Part shown: one piece after another, positions 1 through 5,557 of the stretch
Numbering within the stretch: the stretch's first letter is position 1
Layout of the letters: every line of letters starts with the position of its first letter
Source: Desulfobacteraceae bacterium
GTDB lineage: Bacteria > Desulfobacterota > Desulfobacteria > Desulfobacterales > Desulfobacteraceae
DNA: 5,610 nt
Direction of reading: 5' to 3'
Assembly (NCBI GenBank): GCA_022712835.1
Contig: JAFLJU010000365.1
Coordinates: 1-5,610, forward strand
The notes under the pieces: generated by a model
Databases searched by the model: none
Told to the model about the DNA's origin: nothing
The model's input: only the letters and a program-made list of their open reading frames with translations
Made by a program: the position numbers and the translations under genes

Positions 1-198
1 GCCACACGAATTTTGGATACGGTGGAGGAAGCCACTGGGATTAAGCCCGGGGAAACAGATCTGGACTTGAAGTTTAGTCTGGAAACTGTTAATTGCCTTG
101 GCTGTTGTGCACTGGGTCCTGTGATGGAAATTGACGGAAAGGTTCACGGGAAAATGTCACCGGTTAAAACATCAGAAGTGTTAAAAATCTATGAGTAG
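1..198 (+). CDS. nuoE: NuoE/HndA-type [2Fe-2S] subunit of NAD(P)H oxidoreductase, C-terminal part (5' end cut by window)
   Basis: This is the last 65 codons of an open frame that enters from the left edge and stops at TAG 196-198. The visible protein is the end of a thioredoxin-like [2Fe-2S] domain. It contains the second cysteine pair of the family, C-L-G-C-C followed by ALGPVM (visible residues 32-42), which supplies two of the four cluster ligands. The first pair (C-x4-C) must lie upstream. Family members are about 150-170 residues long, so roughly 90 residues are missing. The ATG at position 13 lies inside the conserved domain and should not be taken as the start. In NuoE, HndA and HydC proteins this cluster sits beside the FMN subunit. 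The next gene begins 9 nt downstream and encodes that FMN partner, so the two are very probably co-transcribed subunits of one soluble complex. Whether the complex serves a hydrogenase or a formate dehydrogenase cannot be told from this fragment. Confidence 0.92.
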   Translation, partial: ATRILDTVEEATGIKPGETDLDLKFSLETVNCLGCCALGPVMEIDGKVHGKMSPVKTSEVLKIYE

Positions 199-207
199 GG
201 GAGAATT

Positions 208-2148
208 ATGCTGCGGTTAAATACGCCTGAAGAACTTGAATCCTTCAGACAGGAAATACTATCCAAAAGAGACCCGAATAAGCCCTGTATCTCCATATGT
301 GCCGGAGCGGGTTGTATTGCATCCGGTGCAGATGAAGTCATAGAGGCCTTTAAACTTGAGTTGGAAAATAAGGGATTGGCCGCAAAAGTGGACACCAAGG
401 GAACCGGGTGCCCCGGATTTTGTGAGCAGGGACCGGTTGTGGTTATTTATCCTGAGGAAATTTGCTATCTTGGGGTAACAGCCAAGGATGTTCCCGAGAT
501 TGTTTCCCAGACAATCCAGGAGAATAAAGTGGTTGAAAGACTGCTTTTTAAGGATCCTGTGACAGGCGAGCGAGCCGTCCATGAATCTGATATCTCCTTT
601 TATAAAGCCCAGCAGCGGACCGTTCTTTGTAATAATATCAAAATTGATTCCAAGAGTATTGATGACTATCTGGCCATTGGCGGTTATTCAGCGCTTGCCA
701 AAGCGTTGGGTCAGATGACGGATGTGCAGGTGTTGGAGGAAGTTAAAAAATCCAATCTCAGGGGCCGTGGGGGAGCAGGTTTTCCAGCGGGTCGAAAATG
801 GGAAGGATCCCGCAATGCACCGGAACCCATCAAATATGTTATTGTCAATGCAGATGAGGGGGATCCCGGAGCGTTTATGGACAGGGCGCTTCTTGAGGGA
901 AATCCCCATTCCATTTTGGAAGGGCTCATCCTTGGCGGGTATGCCATTGCTTCCCACGAAGGCTATTTTTATGTTCGCCAGGAATATCCTCTGGCCGTTG
1001 ACAATATTAACCTTGCCATCAAACAGGCCGAGGCCTATGGTCTGCTCGGGGAAAATATCCTGGGATCCGGGTTTGATTTTAAGGTGATCGTTCACCAGGG
1101 AGCAGGCGCCTTTGTCTGCGGTGAATCAACAGCTTTGATGACTTCACTTGAAGGGCGTGCCGGAGAACCCAGACCCAAGTATACCCGTTCCAACATCAAA
1201 GGGCTTTGGAACCGCCCCAGCGTGTTGAACAATGTTGAAACCTGGGCAAATGTACCGTTAATAATTAATAAGGGTGCTGACTGGTTTAATACCGTTGGAA
1301 CCGATTCCAGCAAAGGGACCAAGATTTTTTCCCTGGTGGGCAAAATTACCAATACAGGACTTGTGGAAGTGCCCATGGGCATGACCCTACGAGACATTAT
1401 CTATAAAATAGGCGGTGGTATCCCGGACGGTAAAAAGTTTAAAGCTGTGCAGACCGGTGGACCATCGGGTGGATGTATCCCCGAGGACCAATTGGATTTA
1501 CAGGTGGGGTTTGATGAACTCACCAAGGCGGGTTCCATGATGGGATCCGGGGGGATGATTGTATTGGATGAAGATACCTGTATGGTGGATGTTGCAAGGT
1601 ATTTCATTCATTTTCTCACCGATGAATCCTGTGGGAAATGTGTCCCCTGTCGCGAAGGGTTGCGGCAGATGGATCGGATTTTGACCAATATCACCCAGGG
1701 TAAGGGAAAGCCAGGCGACATAGAGCTTCTTGAGGAACTCTCGGAAACAGCCGTTGAAGCCTCTCTTTGTGCCCTTGGCAAAAGTGCACCAAATCCCTTC
1801 CTAAGCACCCTGCGTTATTTTAGGGATGAGTATGAAGCCCACATAAACGAGAAACGGTGCCCGGCCCTTTCCTGCAAAGAGTTGATCGCTTTTTATATTG
1901 ATCCTGAAAAGTGCCAGGCCTGTGGAATGTGTCTTAAAAAGTGTCCTGCCAAGGCCATTGATGGTGAGAAAAAGACCATTCATCTCATCGACCAGGAACT
2001 GTGTACCAATTGTGGCACCTGCTTTGAAGTTTGTCCCACAAAATTTGGTGCCGTGACAAAGATCTCAGGCTCGCCGGTTCCGGCTCCCATTGCCCAAGGC
2101 GACAGAATAATAAAAAAGACCCCCAAAAAAGCAGGTAAAAATGAGTGA
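208..2148 (+). CDS. nuoF: NuoF/HydB/HndC-type NAD(P)H-oxidising flavoprotein with three added iron-sulfur sites
   Basis: This 646-residue FMN and Fe-S subunit should exchange electrons with NAD(H) or NADP(H). Residues about 1-110 form a thioredoxin-like [2Fe-2S] domain with ligand pairs C31-x4-C36 and C68-x3-C72. The NuoF core follows. GRGGAGFPAGRKW (186-198) and NADEGDPGAFMDR (214-226) are the NADH/FMN site, and GAGAFVCGESTAL (298-310) is the glycine-rich FMN region. C475-x2-C478-x2-C481 with C521 binds the N3-type [4Fe-4S] cluster. The C-terminus adds a two-cluster ferredoxin domain: C569/C572/C575/C579 and C599/C602/C605/C609. Complex I NuoF is only about 430-450 residues and lacks both extra domains, so this is the HydB/HndC type of soluble, often electron-bifurcating, enzymes. 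The start is ATG 208, preceded by GGGGAG at 198-203. The stop overlaps the next gene by 8 bp. The tail after residue 620 is Pro- and Lys-rich. Cofactor preference (NAD or NADP) cannot be read from the sequence. Confidence 0.95.
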   Translation: MLRLNTPEELESFRQEILSKRDPNKPCISICAGAGCIASGADEVIEAFKLELENKGLAAKVDTKGTGCPGFCEQGPVVVIYPEEICYLGVTAKDVPEIVSQTIQENKVVERLLFKDPVTGERAVHESDISFYKAQQRTVLCNNIKIDSKSIDDYLAIGGYSALAKALGQMTDVQVLEEVKKSNLRGRGGAGFPAGRKWEGSRNAPEPIKYVIVNADEGDPGAFMDRALLEGNPHSILEGLILGGYAIASHEGYFYVRQEYPLAVDNINLAIKQAEAYGLLGENILGSGFDFKVIVHQGAGAFVCGESTALMTSLEGRAGEPRPKYTRSNIKGLWNRPSVLNNVETWANVPLIINKGADWFNTVGTDSSKGTKIFSLVGKITNTGLVEVPMGMTLRDIIYKIGGGIPDGKKFKAVQTGGPSGGCIPEDQLDLQVGFDELTKAGSMMGSGGMIVLDEDTCMVDVARYFIHFLTDESCGKCVPCREGLRQMDRILTNITQGKGKPGDIELLEELSETAVEASLCALGKSAPNPFLSTLRYFRDEYEAHINEKRCPALSCKELIAFYIDPEKCQACGMCLKKCPAKAIDGEKKTIHLIDQELCTNCGTCFEVCPTKFGAVTKISGSPVPAPIAQGDRIIKKTPKKAGKNE

Positions 2149-2776
2149 AATCCAATTTGAGATTGACGGAAATCAAGTGAAAGCCCCCAAGGGGATGACG
2201 CTTCTTGAGGCAGCCCAGGGTGAGGGAATATATATTCCCACCCTGTGCCACCATGAAAAACTGGAATCCTTTGGCGGATGCCGGCTGTGTATCGTGGAAG
2301 TAGAAGTTTCGGGCTGGACAAAGTTGGTTGTTTCCTGCGTTTATCCGGTGGAAGAAAACATCATTGTTAGAACCCGGTCGGAGAAAATCGATAGAATCCG
2401 CAAAACCATCATTGAACTTCTCATGGCCCATGCCCCGGATGCGCCGGAACTTTTGGAACTTGCCAAGGTTTATGGTGCCAATAAAGACCGGTATGAAAAA
2501 GATGCTTCCTTTTGCATTCATTGCGGGCTGTGTGTCCGGTATTGCAATGAGGTGACAGGCAAGAACGCCATCGGATTTGTTGATAGAGGGATCAATAAGG
2601 AGATCAGTTTTATTCCCGAGATCGCCGCAATTGAGTGCCATGACTGTAAGGAATGTTTCCCCCTTTGTCCGACATCCTATCTCCAGGCAGCCTTTGTGTT
2701 AACTGAAGCCCTGTCTTTTCCTCCTTCTAAATCCGAGGGATTAAAATCCGCACCAGCCAAACCAGAGGGAGAATAA
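2141..2776 (+). CDS. HoxU / NuoG-N-terminus-like iron-sulfur subunit ([2Fe-2S] plus two [4Fe-4S])
   Basis: This 211-residue electron-carrier subunit has no catalytic domain of its own. Residues 1-75 are a plant-type ferredoxin fold with [2Fe-2S] ligands C36, C47, C50 and C66. A ferredoxin domain follows, with C125/C128/C131/C135 and C166/C169/C172/C176, enough for two [4Fe-4S] clusters. This matches HoxU and the N-terminal part of NuoG or HydA. The His/Cys cluster motif that normally sits between the two parts is absent: around residues 94-111 there is LLMAHAPDAPELLELA and no cysteine. The C-terminal 20 residues are a low-complexity Ser/Lys/Pro/Glu tail. The ATG lies inside the end of the flavoprotein gene (8-bp overlap) with only a weak AGG upstream at 2133-2135, which suggests translational coupling. 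Its likely job is to wire the flavoprotein to a separate catalytic subunit, plausibly formate dehydrogenase given fdhD next door. That partner is not in the window. Confidence 0.9.
   Translation: MSEIQFEIDGNQVKAPKGMTLLEAAQGEGIYIPTLCHHEKLESFGGCRLCIVEVEVSGWTKLVVSCVYPVEENIIVRTRSEKIDRIRKTIIELLMAHAPDAPELLELAKVYGANKDRYEKDASFCIHCGLCVRYCNEVTGKNAIGFVDRGINKEISFIPEIAAIECHDCKECFPLCPTSYLQAAFVLTEALSFPPSKSEGLKSAPAKPEGE
2766..2771 (+). promoter_or_regulatory. Ribosome binding site for fdhD (GTG start)
   Basis: AGGGAG lies 11 nt before GTG 2783 and inside the last codons of the preceding gene. The spacing is slightly long, but this is the only good purine-rich match near the start. It supports GTG 2783 over any internal ATG. 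Confidence 0.55.
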
Positions 2777-2782
2777 AACCAG

Positions 2783-3595
2783 GTGAGTCCAGGAAAGAAA
2801 ACAGCATTTTATCAATCCTTTCGGTTTAAAGAGGGGAGTTGTATTGAAGATCCTCTGGAACTGATTGGGGAAGAACCTTTTTCAATACGAATTGAGGACA
2901 AGTCCTATTCAGTGGTGATGAGAACCCCGGGGGACGAGGTGTTTCATGCCGCAGGATTTTGTCTGGGCGAGGGACTCATTGACAGCATTGATGATGTTAA
3001 AACCATAGGGTTTGACAATCAGATAGATGCCAATGTGGTGGACATCTGGCTGACCCCTGAACGACGCAAGAAGATTCCCAATTTGTTGAAAAGAAAAACC
3101 TATGTGAGTCAAACCAGTTGCGGGATTTGCGGCAAGAAAATGATTGAGGATCTCAATCAGATTTTAACACCGGCCGAAAACGGTTTTGAGGTTGAACTTG
3201 GTTCTGCATTTGGGTGCATCAATCGGCTTTCCAAAAACCAGCAATACTACCAGAGGACCCGGGGGTCCCATGCCGCCCTGATTTTTGACCATAACCTTAA
3301 AGACATCGCCTTTGCCGAGGATGTGGGACGGCATAATGCCCTGGATAAGGCCATTGGAAAAATGGTTATGAATAAAACGCTTTCGACGGCCAGCGTCTTG
3401 GTTCTGTCTTCAAGGATCTCTTACGAACTGGTTCAAAAGGCGGCAAGAGCTAGGATTCCCATCATGATTTCCAATTCAAGACCCACCGCGCTTGCGGTGC
3501 AAATGGGTAAGTCTTTGAACATGACCCTGGCGTTTCCCGGCACGGAATCTGAACTGATTATTGCCTGCGGGAAACATCGAATTAAGACAAAATAA
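2783..3595 (+). CDS. fdhD: FdhD, sulfurtransferase for formate dehydrogenase maturation
   Basis: FdhD takes sulfur from the cysteine desulfurase IscS and passes it to the bis-MGD molybdenum or tungsten cofactor of formate dehydrogenase, a step needed for activity. The 270-residue product is of normal family length. Family marks are TPGDE...GFCLGEGLI (residues 48-66), the functional C113-x2-C116 pair (SCGICG), EDVGRHNALDKAIG (179-192), and the later block SSRISYELVQKAARARIPI with SNSRPTALAV after it. The start is GTG 2783, since no ATG is available in frame before residue 46, inside the conserved domain. AGGGAG at 2766-2771 lies about 11 nt upstream. The gene starts 6 nt after the iron-sulfur subunit gene, so it is almost certainly in the same operon. 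This is the main contextual evidence that the diaphorase subunits upstream serve a formate dehydrogenase rather than a hydrogenase. The assignment is secure; the partner enzyme is inferred. Confidence 0.96.
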   Translation: MSPGKKTAFYQSFRFKEGSCIEDPLELIGEEPFSIRIEDKSYSVVMRTPGDEVFHAAGFCLGEGLIDSIDDVKTIGFDNQIDANVVDIWLTPERRKKIPNLLKRKTYVSQTSCGICGKKMIEDLNQILTPAENGFEVELGSAFGCINRLSKNQQYYQRTRGSHAALIFDHNLKDIAFAEDVGRHNALDKAIGKMVMNKTLSTASVLVLSSRISYELVQKAARARIPIMISNSRPTALAVQMGKSLNMTLAFPGTESELIIACGKHRIKTK

Positions 3596-3634
3596 ACGGT
3601 GGATATCAATTTTTCGTTGAATAAGACAAAATAA
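3583..3634. repeat. 13-bp direct repeat at the end of fdhD and before etfB
   Basis: TAAGACAAAATAA occurs at 3583-3595, where it encodes the last residues and stop codon of fdhD, and again at 3622-3634, just ahead of the etfB ribosome binding site. The copies are 39 bp apart, and GAA precedes each with a one-base difference in spacing. The second copy is non-coding. It may be a relic of a small local duplication of the fdhD 3' end, or chance in an A-rich stretch. The rest of the 52-nt gap shows no clear promoter or terminator. Confidence 0.6.
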
Positions 3635-3636
3635 TG

Positions 3637-3642
3637 AGGAGG
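3637..3642 (+). promoter_or_regulatory. Strong ribosome binding site for etfB (decides TTG start)
   Basis: A perfect AGGAGG lies 5 nt before TTG 3648. It fixes the etfB start at a non-ATG codon. Translation from there gives MKILTTVKKVVD, the expected N-terminus of the EtfB family, so the TTG is well supported. Confidence 0.85.
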
Positions 3643-3647
3643 ACAAT

Positions 3648-4424
3648 TTGAAAATTCTCACAACCGTAAAAAAAGTAGTTGATGTTGAATTGAACATCCA
3701 CATTGAGAACGGTGCCATTATCGAAGATGGACTGCAATATGTGATTAATGCCTGGGATGAAAATGCGGTGGAAGCCGCGGTTGGGCTCAAGGAAAATAAT
3801 GGGGCCGAAACAACCTTGGTGAGCATTGGCGGACAAGACAACATCGATATGATCCGTAAATGCTATGCCATGGGAATTGAAAACGCGATTCTCATTGATG
3901 ATCCCTCGCTTACGGCAGCGGATTCTTCTGTGTATGCCCGGGTGCTGCAAAAGGTTTATGAATCAGGAGAGTATGATCTGGTGATCACCGGGAAACAGGC
4001 CCAGGATACAGACAGCGGCCAAACCGGGATCATGCTGGCCCAATATCTGGAAATACCCTGTGTTTCCAATGTGATTGCCATTGAGGTGTTGGACGAAACA
4101 AAAATCCGTGTGTCTCGACTGGGAGATACGGGAACCGAGATTGTCGAACTTACCTTACCCGCCGTGATCACGGTGAGTGACAGTATTAATGAGCCCCGGC
4201 TGCCAGCCATGCGGGGGATCATGATGGCAAAGAAAAAGAAAATCCAGACCATGGATCTTTCAGAGTTGGGAACTTCCCTTGAAGAGGTGGGCCAGGCAAA
4301 ATCTGAAATTGTTGAATTCATGGGGTCACAAACCCGTGAGGCCGGCCAAAAATTTGAGGGTGATGCTGCCGAGATTACCGCACAGGTTGTGGGGCTTTTG
4401 GCCACTGAAGCCAAGGTTTTATAG
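3648..4424 (+). CDS. etfB: Electron transfer flavoprotein, beta subunit
   Basis: EtfB is the smaller ETF subunit. It binds AMP (or, in bifurcating ETFs, a second flavin) and docks with acyl-CoA dehydrogenases or similar flavoenzymes in the cytoplasm. The product has 258 residues, normal for the family. Visible marks are the N-terminal VKKVVDVELNI (7-17), the NAWDENAVEAAV stretch (34-45) that corresponds to the NPFDE.AVE block of other EtfBs, the nucleotide-binding GKQAQDTDSGQTG (115-127), and the signature NEPRLPAMRGIMMAKKKKI (181-199), which forms the partner-recognition loop and the lysine-rich segment after it. The KxVVD start resembles canonical ETFs, but the 115-127 loop is not an exact match to either canonical or bifurcating types that I recall, so I do not assign a class. 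The start is TTG 3648. etfA follows after an unusually long 132-nt gap. Confidence 0.96.
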   Translation: MKILTTVKKVVDVELNIHIENGAIIEDGLQYVINAWDENAVEAAVGLKENNGAETTLVSIGGQDNIDMIRKCYAMGIENAILIDDPSLTAADSSVYARVLQKVYESGEYDLVITGKQAQDTDSGQTGIMLAQYLEIPCVSNVIAIEVLDETKIRVSRLGDTGTEIVELTLPAVITVSDSINEPRLPAMRGIMMAKKKKIQTMDLSELGTSLEEVGQAKSEIVEFMGSQTREAGQKFEGDAAEITAQVVGLLATEAKVL

Positions 4425-4440
4425 GGTGGGTTTCTCTGTC

Positions 4441-4483
4441 GGTCCCCATTATGGGTCCCCAATGATGGGTCCCAAATTTGGGG
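4441..4483. repeat. Three tandem GGTCCC units with a perfect CCCAAATTTGGG palindrome
   Basis: The etfB-etfA gap (4425-4556) holds GGTCCCC at 4441-4447, GGTCCCC at 4454-4460 and GGTCCCA at 4468-4474, spaced 13 and 14 bp apart. Each unit reads CCC, then 5-6 mostly A/T bases, then GGG, giving three small inverted repeats in a row: CCCATTATGGG (4445-4455), CCCAATGATGGG (4458-4469) and CCCAAATTTGGG (4471-4482). The last is a perfect 12-bp palindrome. Possible roles are a repeated protein-binding site or an RNA structure affecting etfA expression. There is no long GC stem followed by a T tract, so I do not call a terminator. Confidence 0.7.
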
Positions 4484-4505
4484 TTCATAATTTTGGAGGT
4501 CTTAA

Positions 4506-4519
4506 CCGGATATATCCGG
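4506..4519. repeat. Perfect 14-bp palindrome CCGGATATATCCGG
   Basis: This sequence equals its own reverse complement over 14 bases. AA precedes it and, after one extra G, TT follows it, so the symmetry extends slightly with a bulge. It lies 37 nt before the etfA start. A dimeric regulator operator or a short RNA hairpin is possible; the sequence alone does not decide. I see no second copy in the window. Confidence 0.65.
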
Positions 4520-4556
4520 GTTTATACCTGATTATTAAAGATGAGGAAAAAATAAT

Positions 4557-5516
4557 ATGGCGAACATACTTGTAGTCGCAGATATCAAAGACGGTGTTCT
4601 AAAAGGCAGCACAGCCGAACTCTTATCAAAGGCCAAAGCCTTGGGAGCCACAACAGCCGTGGTGGCAGTGGGTAACAATATCCAGTCACTTGCCGGTGAT
4701 TTAGCCGCCGCCGGATCTGATACCCAGTACATAGCCGATGATGCAAGTCTTGAACTTTTTTCGGCTGGCCCCTATGCCGCTTGTGTGGTTGAGGCTGCCA
4801 AGGCATTTGATGCCACGCTTATCTGGTTTGGATTTTCTGAAACAGGCAAGACCGTGGCCCCAAGAGTGGCTGCCCAGTTGAATGTGGCCTGTTCCACTGA
4901 AATTACCGATGTAACCCTGGACGGAGACGCGATCCAGGTGATCCGGCCAGCCATTGCCGGTAAAGTGATCCAGCGCATCAAAGTAAATACCGATATATCC
5001 GTAGCGGTTGTAAGAGCTGGTGCCTTTGAGGCAAACCCCGACATCACCGGTACCGAAAATGTGGTTGCCTTGGCCATTCCGTCAGCGGATTTAAGGGCGG
5101 TTATCAAAGAAATAATCTCCGATGCCAGCGGTGAAATTGATCTTGCCGATGCCGACATTGTTATTTCCGTGGGGAGGGGCGCCAAAGACCAGGCGGGCGT
5201 CGATCTGGTAAAGGAACTTGCCACAGATCTTGGGGCAGGATTTGGTTCTTCTCGAGCCATGGTGGATGGCGGTTTCATGGCCCACAATAAACAAGTCGGC
5301 CAAACCGGTAAGATCGTGGCGCCTTCTTTGTATATGGCAATGGGTATTTCCGGGGCTATCCAGCACCTTGCGGAAATGACCGGCTCGAAAACGATTCTGG
5401 CGATTAATAAAGATCCGGAAGCTCCCATTTTCAATGTAGCGGACTATGGCATTGTGGGAGATCTTTTTGAGGTAGTTCCTATTTTAAGAGAAGAGATAAA
5501 AAAAATTAGAGGCTAA
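4557..5516 (+). CDS. etfA: Electron transfer flavoprotein, alpha subunit
   Basis: EtfA carries the FAD of the ETF heterodimer and, with EtfB, ferries electrons between flavin dehydrogenases and a quinone or other acceptor. The product has 319 residues, normal length, with no added N-terminal ferredoxin domain. The N-terminal half (about 1-190) starts ANILVVADIKDGVLKGSTAELL. The FAD domain begins near VGRGAKDQAGVDL (205-217). FAD-binding segments are GSSRAMVDGG (230-239), QVGQTGKIVAPSLY (246-259), GISGAIQHLA (263-272) and INKDPEAPIFNVADYG (283-298), followed by IVGDLFEVVP. The conserved arginine is R233. The start is ATG 4557, preceded by GAGGA at 4544-4548. It forms an operon with etfB. The next gene starts 41 nt after the stop and appears to encode a membrane protein, suggesting delivery of electrons to the membrane. 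Whether this ETF bifurcates is not decided by what I can see. Confidence 0.97.
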   Translation: MANILVVADIKDGVLKGSTAELLSKAKALGATTAVVAVGNNIQSLAGDLAAAGSDTQYIADDASLELFSAGPYAACVVEAAKAFDATLIWFGFSETGKTVAPRVAAQLNVACSTEITDVTLDGDAIQVIRPAIAGKVIQRIKVNTDISVAVVRAGAFEANPDITGTENVVALAIPSADLRAVIKEIISDASGEIDLADADIVISVGRGAKDQAGVDLVKELATDLGAGFGSSRAMVDGGFMAHNKQVGQTGKIVAPSLYMAMGISGAIQHLAEMTGSKTILAINKDPEAPIFNVADYGIVGDLFEVVPILREEIKKIRG

Positions 5517-5547
5517 TTTAGATAGTCCTTTGTATAACAATCGCTGA

Positions 5548-5552
5548 TGAGG
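5548..5552 (+). promoter_or_regulatory. Ribosome binding site of the gene after etfA
   Basis: TGAGG ends 5 nt before ATG 5558, a normal spacing. It supports a real start there although only 53 bases of the gene are visible. Confidence 0.6.
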
Positions 5553-5557
5553 TATTT

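Noticed and set aside
552..1548. Repeated GGATCC hexamers within the flavoprotein gene
   Set aside because: They fall on Gly-Ser and Asp-Pro codons in different conserved contexts and have no regular spacing; codon usage explains them.
208..2148. Complex I NuoF
   Set aside because: The thioredoxin-like N-terminal domain and the two-cluster C-terminal ferredoxin domain are absent from complex I NuoF, and no other complex I genes are present.
1985..2641. Long minus-strand open frame (218 codons) opposite the flavoprotein end and HoxU-like gene
   Set aside because: It lies antisense to two well-supported iron-sulfur genes and its translation shows no recognisable domain; it is a shadow frame.
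4441..4500. Rho-independent terminator after etfB
   Set aside because: The inverted repeats are short with 3-bp GC arms or no loop, and only a 4-base T run (4491-4494) follows; this does not meet a terminator pattern.
4279..4575. Plus-strand open frame of 98 codons bridging the etfB end, the gap and the etfA start
   Set aside because: It is out of frame with both genes, has no ribosome binding site of note, and its middle simply translates the GGTCCC repeats.
4772..5434. Long minus-strand open frame (220 codons) opposite etfA
   Set aside because: It is antisense to a clearly conserved EtfA, with a Ser/Thr/Ala/Pro-rich translation typical of a shadow frame.
5517..5557. Promoter before the last gene (TATAAC near 5533)
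   Set aside because: There is a -10-like hexamer but no matching -35 at proper spacing, and the short gap fits simple operon read-through.
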